Source of the DNA: CAVQFB01 sp963711675
GTDB lineage: Bacteria; Acidobacteriota; Terriglobia; Terriglobales; Acidobacteriaceae
Reading direction: 5' to 3'
Length of the DNA: 64,000 bases
Assembly: GCA_963711675.1 (NCBI GenBank)
Contig: CAVQFB010000008.1
Span: 62,001-126,000, forward strand
Part shown: positions 8,498-16,649 of the stretch, piece after piece
Position numbering within the stretch: the first letter of the stretch is position 1
Layout: every line of letters starts with the position of its first letter
The notes under the pieces: model-generated
What the model was told of the DNA's origin: nothing
Databases searched by the model: none
What the model saw: the letters and a program-made list of their open reading frames with translations, nothing else
Position numbers and translations under genes: made by a program

Positions 8498-8766
8498 CGA
8501 AAGAAACTCAGTTGCTCACCTACACCATCGAGTTCATTAGTATGCCCAACACTGCCATGAGGGAGCGAAGATTCGAACTGATTCATAGCCCTAAAAATAT
8601 CTTGCCCGACGACACACCAGTCGCAAAATATAGCCTTGTTGTCTGCTTCGCGAGCCGTATAGCTGGCATTATAGGTATCGTAAACACCGTACAGATCAAG
8701 TGCGCGAGCTGCGCCCGATATGAAAGTCGGCGTCGCGAAAAGATAACCACTGTGAACAGGATTCAA
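8494..8766 (-). CDS. small hypothetical protein coupled to DUF2335
   Basis: A 90-residue soluble protein with no recognised domain name. The N-terminal FATPTFISGAARALDLYGVYD and the central AREADNKAIFCDWCVVGQDI give a coherent amphipathic pattern, and I recall similar small proteins next to DUF2335 genes. The stop overlaps the GTG of the DUF2335 gene (GTGA), which supports both being real and co-translated. AT content is higher than in flanking genes. The 283 bp upstream (8767-9049) hold no gene I can support. Confidence 0.6.
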   Translation of the reverse strand: MNPVHSGYLFATPTFISGAARALDLYGVYDTYNASYTAREADNKAIFCDWCVVGQDIFRAMNQFESSLPHGSVGHTNELDGVGEQLSFFR

Positions 8767-9049
8767 AAATTTCCCCTTTACGGAAGTGAGATGCTATCAC
8801 ATTAATAGATGGTCGGAAGTGACGGAAGGATTGCCCCCAAAAGTGAGCGCTACGCAACCACTTTAAATCCATTAGCTTGCCAGCAATCCCGATAAGCTCC
8901 AAGCGTGGTCCGCTATTCCGGCTTCTATGGCGGGCGTAACCTTCAAACTGCTGTGAACCCGGCAGAAGTTATACCACCCCTGCGTAGGCCATCAGTTGAC
9001 CGCCCGCGAAACCAGGGGAGTCGCCTCGCCGCTGGCCACTCAGCCAGCT

Positions 9050-9625
9050 CTACTCGTTATCCAGCCGCAGATTGTTGGTCACCGAGAACACGCCGGGCAC
9101 GCTCTTTGCCTGCATTTCTGCGATCTGCCTGTCCATTTGCCGCGCCACCACGCCCTCCAGCGTCACGTTCCCATTGTCCACGATGATGTGAATCGGTGGC
9201 ACCGCGCGCAACTGATACTGCGAGAGTACATCGTTGCCGTAGATCGCGCGATACGTCGCCCGGCGGATGCGGTCGTCATTCGGAGACGTCGGCAACACTT
9301 TGATCTGGTTGTCGACCCGCTCCACACCTTCAATGCTCTTCACTGCCTTCTCAGCATCCGACTTCAGCGTCGGGCGGCTGACCTGTCCGAGCAAGGTCAC
9401 TGTTCCATCGGGAGTTACTTTGTATGCCAGGTTGTCGAACACTCCATAGAAGGGAAGCATGACCAGCTCGTGGCGCACTTCCTTCGTGATGCGATCGATT
9501 CCTTTCTGACTCAAACCGGCGCTGCGCGTCGATTGCCCCATGTTGTTTTTCGTATCTTGCGCGAGGGAACTCTTCGTGTACGCTGCCACACTCAAAAGCA
9601 GGACTGCCAGGATCGCGGTCTTCAT
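9050..9625 (-). CDS. periplasmic BON-domain protein
   Basis: From the ATG at 9625 the product is 191 residues, starting with a signal peptide (MKTAILAVLLLSVAAYTKSSLA). GGAGGA a few bases upstream favours this start over the in-frame one at 9643. Two BON domains follow: the first around YGVFDNLAYKVTPDGTVTLLG and SIEGVERVDNQIKV, the second around IIVDNGNVTLEGVVAR and SVPGVFSVTNNL. BON domains bind phospholipid or peptidoglycan surfaces and occur in stress-protective periplasmic proteins such as OsmY; function here is inferred from that. Confidence 0.85.
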   Translation of the reverse strand: MKTAILAVLLLSVAAYTKSSLAQDTKNNMGQSTRSAGLSQKGIDRITKEVRHELVMLPFYGVFDNLAYKVTPDGTVTLLGQVSRPTLKSDAEKAVKSIEGVERVDNQIKVLPTSPNDDRIRRATYRAIYGNDVLSQYQLRAVPPIHIIVDNGNVTLEGVVARQMDRQIAEMQAKSVPGVFSVTNNLRLDNE

Positions 9626-9924
9626 AGCATCCTCCAAACTCACTTCGATTTCCGGGTCGAGATATTTTATTCGATGTGCGGAGCAGGCGACATGATGCAG
9701 CTCTTCGATGCTTCTGTCCCGGCAAACGGTTGCACGAGCAAGTCAGCGGTAACACGCTCGCTCCCGCTGCCCACGAACCAAGCAACCGCGAACCCCTCAT
9801 CAGTGCCGTATCGAATAGCACTCTCGTGTGTTCGTTGGCACCCTTGGGCCATTTCAAAATCGACTTTGGTGTCACAGAATGAATTTGCAACCAGAATTTC
9901 ACGAAAGGCTTTCGATTTCCCCCT

Positions 9925-10335
9925 ATGAAAGCACAACGGCCCACGCGAATATTGATTGCGGACGACAGTTCCGTCGTCCGAGAGCAGTTGCGAAAGCTCC
10001 TCGAAATGCGCCCGGACTGGCAAGTCTGCGGAGAAGCAGTCGATGGAGAACAAGCGGTAGCCAGAACTGCGGAACTCAGCCCCGATCTCATCATTCTTGA
10101 TTTCGCCATGCCCGGCATGAACGGGCTGCAGTCCGCCCGAAAGATCGGCAAGTCTTTTCCGGAGATTCCGATCCTCCTCTTTACCATGTTCCTTTCCAGC
10201 GAGCTCATCCAGGACGCGCGCAACTGCGGAATTCGCGGGGCCGTCGCCAAGAATGAGATCGTTCGTGATCTTGTACCTGGCATCGAGGCCGTACTGCGCG
10301 CCGAAACCTATTTTCCGGAACCTGTCGGCAGTTGA
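9925..10335 (+). CDS. receiver-only response regulator
   Basis: A 136-residue single REC domain. The acidic pair D13/D14 in LIADDSS, the phospho-acceptor D59 in LIILDFAMPGMNG, the T87 switch residue in LLFTMF and the conserved K109 in GAVAKNE are all present. No output domain follows, so it is a CheY-like or phosphorelay protein acting through protein contacts. No histidine kinase is in the window. It is convergent with the metallophosphatase gene, with only seven bases between their ends. Confidence 0.9.
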   Translation: MKAQRPTRILIADDSSVVREQLRKLLEMRPDWQVCGEAVDGEQAVARTAELSPDLIILDFAMPGMNGLQSARKIGKSFPEIPILLFTMFLSSELIQDARNCGIRGAVAKNEIVRDLVPGIEAVLRAETYFPEPVGS

Positions 10336-10342
10336 GTGACTT

Positions 10343-11464
10343 TTACTTTGCCTCGCTGTTTCGGTCGAAGCACTCTTTCACGAATTCCTGGCCGAACCGG
10401 GCCACGGTCTCCGGTGTCGTTTCGGTAAGCTTCTTGAACTCAAAGGCAATCGTGCCCTCAGGTTCTCCCGGCGGATTCACCGTCGCCAGCAGATACCCGT
10501 ACACATTTGTCTCCGCGGCGTTTGCGTCCTTGTAGCCGGGAGCCAGGGGATACCGCACTGCCCCTGCGGTGCCTACGATCCACCCCGGCAATACGCCTCC
10601 ATGTGTTCGCCAATACTCCGTACGGAAAACGCCATCCATAAAATAATGAGAATGGCTCGCCAGCACGTAAACGTTCTTGTGACCTTCACTCTGTAACTTC
10701 AACAGTTCGCCGTAGGCCTCGCGCCCGCTCTCCGTTCCTCTGAAGGTTGCGGCCATGCTGTGGTTTTCAGCAATGCTGTCGGGAAGGGCCTCATGCATTC
10801 CGGCCACCACTGTGCGGATCGACGCGTCCTGCATGTCACGGCTGGCCACACCCTTGAACCACTTGAGCTGCTCCTCATCAAACTGGTCGGTCGTGGCATT
10901 GTCCAGATTGATGAAGTCGATGCCGTCTTCGACCCAGTGGTAATAGGTCTTCAGCCGATGGTCCTTGGGATCATCCTTCAGCCTCTGTTGCTGCAGGTTC
11001 GGCCTTTCCAGCCAGTCCGCAAATTGGGCGATGTACTCCGCCCGCGTCTTGGGGGCTATGGTTTCGTGATTGCCAATTCCCAGGTACACCGGAAGATTTC
11101 CAAAGGGCTCGATCTGGTTCTCCAGGAAATCCTGCCACGCCCAGTACTCATAATCCTCCAGGCTTGGTTTTTGTCCGTTCCTCTTCGCCAGTTGTTCCAG
11201 ATCTTCGTCAATCCCGCGGATCAGCCGGAAATCGCCCAGATGCCAGTAGAACGCCGCGCGGTCGTGTAACACACCTGCCGCAATCGCAGGCATCACAACA
11301 TCTCCGCAATTGCGCGAATCGCCCGACACGGCAAAGTGCCACGGTTTGGCCGGCTCGATTTTGCGGGTCGAAGTGGAAGATGATTGCCAGGCTGCCAGCG
11401 CTGCAGGGGCGACCGCCGCAGCCAGGATCAAAACGGCAGACAATTTGAGAGATGCGCGCGGCAT
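10343..11464 (-). CDS. secreted calcineurin-like metallophosphoesterase
   Basis: A two-metal phosphoesterase, 373 residues from the ATG at 11464 (a TTG at 11476 would add four). It starts with a signal peptide (LKLSAVLILAAAVAPAALA). Metal-ligand motifs in order are FAVSGDSRN, YWHLGDF, LGIGNHE, VAGMHEAL and LASHSHYF, the classical GD...GD...GNH...GH...HxH pattern with small deviations. It probably acts in the periplasm on a phosphate ester; the substrate is unknown. Confidence 0.85.
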   Translation of the reverse strand: MPRASLKLSAVLILAAAVAPAALAAWQSSSTSTRKIEPAKPWHFAVSGDSRNCGDVVMPAIAAGVLHDRAAFYWHLGDFRLIRGIDEDLEQLAKRNGQKPSLEDYEYWAWQDFLENQIEPFGNLPVYLGIGNHETIAPKTRAEYIAQFADWLERPNLQQQRLKDDPKDHRLKTYYHWVEDGIDFINLDNATTDQFDEEQLKWFKGVASRDMQDASIRTVVAGMHEALPDSIAENHSMAATFRGTESGREAYGELLKLQSEGHKNVYVLASHSHYFMDGVFRTEYWRTHGGVLPGWIVGTAGAVRYPLAPGYKDANAAETNVYGYLLATVNPPGEPEGTIAFEFKKLTETTPETVARFGQEFVKECFDRNSEAK

Positions 11465-11558
11465 GACAAAAGTCAAAGGAGTAACTCCAATCGAGTGTTA
11501 TGAGTTTGATCGAAATTCTATCGGAATACCGGCTGCGTTTTTTTTCATTCTCTCCGAA

Positions 11559-11640
11559 TTTGTCATCCTGAGCGCAGCGGAGAGCCTGCCCTGAGCGAAC
11601 CCGAGCTTGGGCGAGGCGAGTCGAATGGGATCTGTTTTCC
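11559..11640 (+). repeat. dispersed GTCATCCTGAGCG element, copy 3 (long form)
   Basis: This long copy starts TTTGTCATCCTGAGCGCAGC, continues AGCCTGCCCTGAGCGAACCC, GAGCTTGGGCGAGGCGAGTC, and ends GGGATCTGTTTTCC. It is almost the same over its whole length as the copies at 12854 and 22467. Further right, at 11714, is a TGTCCTCCGTGGTTATCG fragment of another repeat family. Confidence 0.75.
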
Positions 11641-11766
11641 CGAATAGGCCCACCGAACCTCAACAACTCCTTGCCGTAAAACCGCGCGCCTACCACAGAA
11701 ATCGAGAGTTCCCTGTGTCCTCCGTGGTTATCGTGTTTACGCTGCCTCTGTTAAATTTATTCCGCC

Positions 11767-12819
11767 ATGAAACCGGCCCGCAGCTTTGCCAGTGACAACA
11801 ATGCCGGCGTCCACCCCGACGTCTTGCGTGCCCTCGCCACCGTTAACCACGGCCATGTGGTCGGCTATGGAGACGACCCTCATACCCAATCGGCCATCCG
11901 GAAATTTGAGGAGCATTTCGGCCCCGGCATCGATGTCTTCTTCGTCTTCAACGGCACCGCCGCCAACGTGCTCAGCCTCAAAGCCCTCACCGAGTCTTAC
12001 CACGCCGTCATTTGTGCCGAGGCTGCCCACATCTACGCCGACGAGTGTGGCGCCCCCGAAAAATTCACCGGCTGCAAACTGATTCCGATCCCCACCGTCA
12101 ACGGCAAGCTCACCGTCGAAGCCGTGCAGCACGTCTATCACGGCATCGGCGATCAGCATCACGTACAGCCCCGCGTCATTTCCATCACCCAGGCCACCGA
12201 AGTCGGCACCGTCTACCAGCCACACGAGATCCAGGCTCTGGCCCAATTCGCCCACGAGCGCGGCATGTTCCTCCACATGGACGGGGCCAGAATCTCCAAC
12301 GCCGCCGCCAGTCTCGGTCACACTTTGCGCCAGGCCACGCGTGACCTTGGCGTCGACGTCCTCTCCTTCGGTGGCACCAAGAACGGCCTCATGGGCGCCG
12401 AGGCCGTTGTCTTCTTCCCTCAGGACCCAAGTCGCACCCCCGCACTCGCCGCAAACTTTCTCTTCCTGCGCAAGCAGAGCATGCAGCTCGCTTCCAAAAT
12501 GCGCTTCATCGCCGCTCAGCTCGAAACCCTTCTCAGCAACGATCTCTGGCTCAACAACGCTCGCCACTCCAACCGAATGGCGAAGCTGCTCGAAAAGGAA
12601 GTGAGCGCGATTCCTCAGGTCAAAGTCGTCTACCCTGTAGACGCCAACGGAGTCTTCGCTCAAATCCCCGCTCACGCCATCACGGAACTTCAGGAACGCT
12701 ACTTCTTTTATGTCTGGAATGAAGAAGAATCCATCGTGCGTTGGATGTGTTCCTTCGACACCACCGAAGAGGACATCCGCGACTTCGGCACCTTCCTGCG
12801 GGAAACTTTGAATCGCTGA
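11767..12819 (+). CDS. ltaE: low-specificity L-threonine aldolase
   Basis: This PLP enzyme splits L-threonine or allo-threonine into glycine and acetaldehyde. The 350-residue product has the beta-eliminating lyase fold: SDNNAGVHPDVL at the N-terminus, the FVFNGTAANVLSL phosphate loop, H88 stacking on the cofactor (CAEAAHIY), the FLHMDGARISNA aspartate (D172) and the Schiff-base lysine K205 in LSFGGTKNG. Length is normal. No partner genes are adjacent; it is flanked by dispersed repeats on both sides. Confidence 0.92.
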   Translation: MKPARSFASDNNAGVHPDVLRALATVNHGHVVGYGDDPHTQSAIRKFEEHFGPGIDVFFVFNGTAANVLSLKALTESYHAVICAEAAHIYADECGAPEKFTGCKLIPIPTVNGKLTVEAVQHVYHGIGDQHHVQPRVISITQATEVGTVYQPHEIQALAQFAHERGMFLHMDGARISNAAASLGHTLRQATRDLGVDVLSFGGTKNGLMGAEAVVFFPQDPSRTPALAANFLFLRKQSMQLASKMRFIAAQLETLLSNDLWLNNARHSNRMAKLLEKEVSAIPQVKVVYPVDANGVFAQIPAHAITELQERYFFYVWNEEESIVRWMCSFDTTEEDIRDFGTFLRETLNR

Positions 12820-12853
12820 TATCCGATATGGTCATCCCGCCGTGAGAATAAAA

Positions 12854-12937
12854 ATTGTCATCCTGAGCGCAGCGAAAGCCTGGCCTGAGCCATGCCGAGC
12901 GTTCGCGAGGCGAGTCGAACGGGGACCTGCTTTTTGT
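12854..12937 (+). repeat. dispersed GTCATCCTGAGCG element, copy 4 (long form)
   Basis: The long form again: ATTGTCATCCTGAGCGCAGC, GGCCTGAGCCATGCCGAGCG, GCGAGGCGAGTCGAACGG, ending GGACCTGCTTTTTG. It is followed by a second block with the inverted pair GATGGGACACG / CATCCCACCC at 12967-12995. The 250-bp gap to the next gene contains nothing else recognisable. Confidence 0.75.
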
Positions 12938-13069
12938 TAGGCAACGCTCGAGGGTTTTTGAAGCGTGATGGGACACGCTGCTCCATCCCACCCTTGCTTT
13001 TTCCCCTTACGTATACTTAAATTGGCGCTCAGCGTACTTCCCTCAGGTGACCACCGTTTGCGGAGGATT

Positions 13070-13750
13070 ATGTACAGAAAGTCGTTACCGCTGCTTGCCC
13101 TGTGCAGCTTGGTTGTATTTGTGCTTAGCTGTGGGCACGATCAGCAACTGACCTCGATCACCATTCAGCCCGCCACCGAGACGTTCGGCGCCCCCAACAT
13201 CCCGGTCTCAGCCAACGCGGGTTCCAGCGTTCAGCTGCGGGCGCTCGGAAACTATATCCATCCTCCCGTAACCAAGGACATCACCAGCAAAGTCACCTGG
13301 AACTCGAACACGCCCCAAATGATGACCGTGAGCGCTACCGGTCTCCTTACCGCAACCGGTAATGCGTGCGGCAACACGCTTGTCTCCGCCACTGTCACTA
13401 CCAATTCCAGCGCCGGCAACATCTCCTCATCCGGAGCCGTAGTCACGGGCTATATGACCGGGAATGTCGTTTGCTTCACCGGCACCGGCGGCGGCGGAGG
13501 AACTTCAGCCACCCTCTCCGTCAACTTCTCGGGCACAGGCTCGGGAACCGTAACCAGCTCGCCGGCTGGCCTAAGCTGTGTCGGCAACTGCACCACCACC
13601 TTCCCCACCGGGACCAATGTCACCCTGACCGCGGCTCCTAGCGGTGCCTCCGCCTTCGGCGGGTGGATCGGCTGTGACGGCGTAGTCGGTCAGGTTTGTT
13701 CCGTAAACAACCTCACGGGTGCCCGCAGCGTCGCCGTGACTTTCAATTAA
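13070..13750 (+). CDS. lipoprotein with Ig-like and InlB B-repeat-like domains
   Basis: From the ATG at 13070 (preceded by CGGAGGATT) the product is 226 residues. A lipoprotein signal ends in FVLSC. Next comes a BIG2-like Ig domain (SITIQPAT, SVQLRALGNY, KVTWNSNTPQMMTVSATGLL), a glycine-rich linker, and a C-terminal divergent InlB B-repeat-like unit (GTVTSSPAGLSC to ARSVAVTF) with paired cysteines. It is exported and anchored in a membrane; a surface or adhesion role is only inferred. Common architecture in Acidobacteriota. Confidence 0.78.
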   Translation: MYRKSLPLLALCSLVVFVLSCGHDQQLTSITIQPATETFGAPNIPVSANAGSSVQLRALGNYIHPPVTKDITSKVTWNSNTPQMMTVSATGLLTATGNACGNTLVSATVTTNSSAGNISSSGAVVTGYMTGNVVCFTGTGGGGGTSATLSVNFSGTGSGTVTSSPAGLSCVGNCTTTFPTGTNVTLTAAPSGASAFGGWIGCDGVVGQVCSVNNLTGARSVAVTFN

Positions 13751-13839
13751 TCTTTCTGGATTCAACGACTTACGTAGGCCTCAAAGCTTTCCCAAACAGC
13801 GCCTGAAGTTGCTGCCCGATTGTGCCGATAGGGAGAGAT

Positions 13840-14079
13840 ATGGATTTTTCTGCGATCGCGCTGCGGGGCCTGCAACAAGCCGATTTCCAGCTGAATCAGG
13901 CCGCCACCGGGATTGCCTCTTTCGGAGCCACGTCTCCTGACGGCGCCAGCCTGGACACGGTCAGTTTTAGCGCCGAAATGGTCGCACTGATGTCCGCTCA
14001 GAACCTGTCTGCGGTCAATCTCAAGACCCTGCAAACTGCCGGCGAAATCCAGAAAAGCACGATCGACCTGATGGCTTAG
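13840..14079 (+). CDS. FlgC-like short protein (flagellar rod C-terminal-like)
   Basis: A 79-residue protein from the ATG at 13840, with AGGGAGAG just upstream; an upstream ATG at 13822 has no such site. The N-terminal ALRGLQQADFQLNQAATGIA and the C-terminal SAEMVALMSAQNLSAVNLKTLQTAGEIQKSTIDLM resemble the two helical ends of flagellar rod proteins such as FlgC joined with almost nothing between. No flagellar genes are nearby. It may be a stand-alone coiled-coil protein that kept the rod helices, or a relic of a rod gene. Confidence 0.65.
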   Translation: MDFSAIALRGLQQADFQLNQAATGIASFGATSPDGASLDTVSFSAEMVALMSAQNLSAVNLKTLQTAGEIQKSTIDLMA

Positions 14080-14130
14080 GTCACATCCACCCTGGACAAC
14101 TTGTTCTTTCCTGTTGCGAAAACGTCACGC

Positions 14131-15552
14131 TTAGTGCTTTTGAAAACTGCTCAGGATATTGCGGGTTGCCTGTTGCGCTTCCGGATTTGTGTAGTTCGGG
14201 TTCGGGAACGCGTCCAGACCCCAACACCACTGCAGGGTGCCCGTCGCCATTACCAGACTGCCGGACGCGGACGTGTAGAGGACCATGTCAGAGTACATGT
14301 TCTGTTTATTTACAACGTAGGGTGAGTGCGCAAGCACTTGAACCCCTTTAGGAGAATCGGCTGTAACCGCGTCCGCTTCGTATCCTACGAGTCCCTTGAG
14401 ATGGTCTCCGTTTTTCAGCCCGGTCCCAGCGAATACCCAACTGTTCGCGTCCGTAATTACCATGTCTGCATTCTCTCCATGCCCGTATGAGAACGCCACG
14501 CCAACCATGGCAGCTTCGGGACGGTTCACCGGAGGATTGCGGAAAGCTGTGGTTGTGAGATAGGAACGCGATGGGTCGTAGTAGAGGGGATCAAGTTTCC
14601 CGTTCTTGTAGCAGACCATCACCCGGTCCGCCGCCCCGGTCAGTGTGCTGGCCTCGAAGCGAATCTGCCAATACGCCAGATCCGCGCCGAAGAAGGCCAG
14701 GCTGACCCCGTGATCACGAGCATTTTCCACATTGTCCCGCATCTGCCAGGACCAGTATTCGTCATGCCCCACAACCAGGAATCCCTTGTGAAGGAGAAGA
14801 GGCGCGCTTTGCTCGTGGGTGTCCACATCCGTGGTGTAGCTCACGTCATCCCCTTCCCGCTCCAGGAAGCGAATGGTCGAGTATTCCCAGCTGCCGGCAA
14901 AAATCTGCGGCGCCCCAAAACCTTCTCCACTGGCAAAGGGCCGGTCGAATGACACCTTATATGCTTGCGGATTGGTGTACAGTGACCATCCACCCCAGGT
15001 GTTGTAGCCCTCGTACGTCGCAACGCTTGACTGAAACAGGAAGTCGGAAGCGCGGGTGTCATCCCGCACAACAAAAGCGATGTACGACTGCTTGCCGCTT
15101 GGCACCGCTGTAAGCTTCACCAGGTACAGCCCGCTAATCCACTCCGTGGACTTGGTTGCCGGGATGCGCAGCACAATGGGCTGGAGCCAGTTGCACTGGA
15201 CCAGATGCGTTAGATAATCCACCGAGGGAGCCGGTTGCTTCAGGCCCAACCTGGCGACGTGTGCCATCTGCCTTGCTCCTTTGCCGCCGTACCAGCCCAT
15301 CCGGTAGATGTCGGCCGCATAGTTCGAATCGTTTGTGTTTACGAAGAAGGAGATCGAATTTCCGCGATTCACGCTGGCCAGTGAGGCGTATCCTTCGATC
15401 TCGTGATCCTTCGCGGGACTGCCGATAACCCAGCTTGCCGTGCCGGGCTTCGCGTTCTCCTGCTGAATCAGGTTCAGAGTGGTTGCTGCGTTTGCCGACA
15501 CACTCAACAGTCCCGAAATGAGAATCCGCATTCCGATCTCACGTACTGACAT
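14131..15552 (-). CDS. secreted N,N-dimethylformamidase large-subunit-like protein
   Basis: A 473-residue exported protein resembling the C-terminal domain of the N,N-dimethylformamidase beta subunit. It has a short signal peptide (MRILISGLLSVSANAA), an N-terminal beta domain (SISFFVNTNDSNYAADIYRMGWYGG, a typical family line), then YEGYNTWGGWSLY, LVVGHDEYWSWQMRDNVENA and VSLAFFGADLAYWQIRFE, which look like the glutamine-amidotransferase-like core. True dimethylformamidase activity is not implied; most homologues are uncharacterised. It is a single gene with a 7-bp-repeat-free, gene-free gap of 270 bp upstream. Confidence 0.75.
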   Translation of the reverse strand: MSVREIGMRILISGLLSVSANAATTLNLIQQENAKPGTASWVIGSPAKDHEIEGYASLASVNRGNSISFFVNTNDSNYAADIYRMGWYGGKGARQMAHVARLGLKQPAPSVDYLTHLVQCNWLQPIVLRIPATKSTEWISGLYLVKLTAVPSGKQSYIAFVVRDDTRASDFLFQSSVATYEGYNTWGGWSLYTNPQAYKVSFDRPFASGEGFGAPQIFAGSWEYSTIRFLEREGDDVSYTTDVDTHEQSAPLLLHKGFLVVGHDEYWSWQMRDNVENARDHGVSLAFFGADLAYWQIRFEASTLTGAADRVMVCYKNGKLDPLYYDPSRSYLTTTAFRNPPVNRPEAAMVGVAFSYGHGENADMVITDANSWVFAGTGLKNGDHLKGLVGYEADAVTADSPKGVQVLAHSPYVVNKQNMYSDMVLYTSASGSLVMATGTLQWCWGLDAFPNPNYTNPEAQQATRNILSSFQKH

Positions 15553-15822
15553 GGGATGCTCCTTCCGTTGGTCAGCCTAGGGTGCACGCCTGAGGCCAAC
15601 CGCTTTTTGTTCGCAGGGATGGATCAAAGGGGGGAGTTAAAGGCCTAACCGTCCAAACTCTTCCTTAACCGCGGGGACAGCCGCGATCAACCGGTCAGGA
15701 TTTTATACGCCACAAGTACAGATTTCAGAAGCCTGAACCTCCGTTAAACCAGTCGCTGATTCCTGTCGTCAATCCCGAAGATCGGAGAAGTTTTCACCAA
15801 GACCCTTCCTGCCTATCCGTTC

Positions 15823-15987
15823 CTATCCCTCCTCCAGCAACTTCCCCAGCGTCGGCTTGTGTTTCTGAACCTTTTCTCTTCTCTTGTTGGGAACCACTCG
15901 TCCTGCCGGTGGCATGCCGATCGTCTCCCGCGCTGCCCCTTTCACAGCCTTCACGGCACGGAACCGCTTCACCTTCTTCTTGGCCAT
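15823..15987 (-). CDS. small basic protein, 54 residues
   Basis: A short gene read on the minus strand from the ATG at 15987 to a TAG at 15823. The product starts MAKKKVKRFRAVKAVKGAAR, continues with ETIGMPPAGR and VVPNKRREKVQKHKPTLGKL, and ends LLEEG. It is strongly basic, with no membrane segment, like small ribosome- or nucleic-acid-associated proteins. Support comes from a sensible composition, the RBS-like GAAGG just upstream and its placement opposite the next gene; no function is known to me. The longer overlapping frame on the same strand has poorer composition. Confidence 0.5.
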   Translation of the reverse strand: MAKKKVKRFRAVKAVKGAARETIGMPPAGRVVPNKRREKVQKHKPTLGKLLEEG

Positions 15988-16089
15988 CCTTCATGTTGCC
16001 ATAACAGATCGCGGCAATATGCAATAATCGTTGATGCGGAGTGCCTAACGGTGAGACAGTCGGTGACGGCTGAACTCCAGCGACCAACT

Positions 16090-16362
16090 ATGGAAGAGCG
16101 AGATTTTTTCGACGAGCGGCCCGAAAAGAAAACTGCCACACTGAACTGTCCCAGCTGCCACCAATCAGCCGACTACGATGTCACGTGGCTGGTGCGCACC
16201 AAAAAGCGCAGCCTCTCCGGCCGCGCCGACGAGCGCGACCGCGCCCGCTTCGCCAAAGCCCGTTCCTACATGATCCGCAAAGACGACCTGATGGTCTGCA
16301 AGAACATGCGCTGCCGCAAACGCTTCGATATCACCGGCCAGTCGGTAGTCTTCACCGAATAA
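16090..16362 (+). CDS. small zinc-ribbon-like hypothetical protein
   Basis: A 90-residue protein from ATG 16090 (longer upstream starts have poor composition). It has one CPSCH knuckle near residue 20 and a second cysteine pair, CKNMRC, near residue 74. Together they could bind one zinc. Between them are a basic helical stretch and RADERDRARFAKARSYMIRK. No family is recognised. It is divergent from the 54-residue basic gene, so the two may share a promoter region around 15990-16089. Confidence 0.6.
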   Translation: MEERDFFDERPEKKTATLNCPSCHQSADYDVTWLVRTKKRSLSGRADERDRARFAKARSYMIRKDDLMVCKNMRCRKRFDITGQSVVFTE

Positions 16363-16378
16363 CCTTCTCTGCATTCTC

Positions 16379-16399
16379 ATCCCTCGCGCGGCGAGGGAT
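16379..16399 (+). terminator. hairpin after the zinc-ribbon gene
   Basis: A perfect 9-bp stem ATCCCTCGC/GCGAGGGAT with a 3-nt loop begins 17 bp after the stop codon. The run of Ts after it is weak (GCAGTTTTCC), so it is either a poor intrinsic terminator or a REP-like hairpin. Confidence 0.4.
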
Positions 16400-16455
16400 C
16401 TGCAGTTTTCCACACAATTGAGAACCAACTCTGCTTTGTCGTTCCGTCCCCGCCT

Positions 16456-16542
16456 CGTCATCCCAATTCTGATTTGTCATCCCGAGCGGAGCCGGCGATT
16501 CGCGTAGCGAATCATCCGCGCAGTCGAGGGACCTGCTTTTCC
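16456..16542 (+). repeat. dispersed GTCATCCTGAGCG element, copy 5
   Basis: This has TTTGTCATCCCGAGCGGAGC at 16473, then a nested inverted pair GATTCGC-GTAG-CGAATC (16497-16513), and ends AGGGACCTGCTTTTCC. A partial duplicate CGTCATCCC lies at 16455. It sits in the upstream region of etfB. Confidence 0.65.
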
Positions 16543-16649
16543 TCAAATGAAACTGGGTGCCGCACCCTCCGCGCAACAGCAACACGCCATCGTTTATACT
16601 CACCTGTTTGCCCTTAGCTCGCCGGGCATTCAGAGTGCAGGAGTCAATC

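Noticed and set aside
8696..8902. 68-residue minus-strand ORF upstream of the DUF2335 pair
   Set aside because: It overlaps the start of the 90-residue gene in another frame, has poor composition and no ribosome binding site.
9667..9852. Minus-strand ORF (MAQGCQRTHESAIRYGTDEG...) between the BON gene and the response regulator
   Set aside because: The frame reads plausibly, but there is no ribosome binding site, no known family, and longer forms overlap the response regulator. Support is too weak to list as a gene.
16165..16461. 98-residue minus-strand ORF opposite the zinc-ribbon gene
   Set aside because: It is antisense to a better-supported gene with paired cysteines, and part of it is read from repeat DNA.
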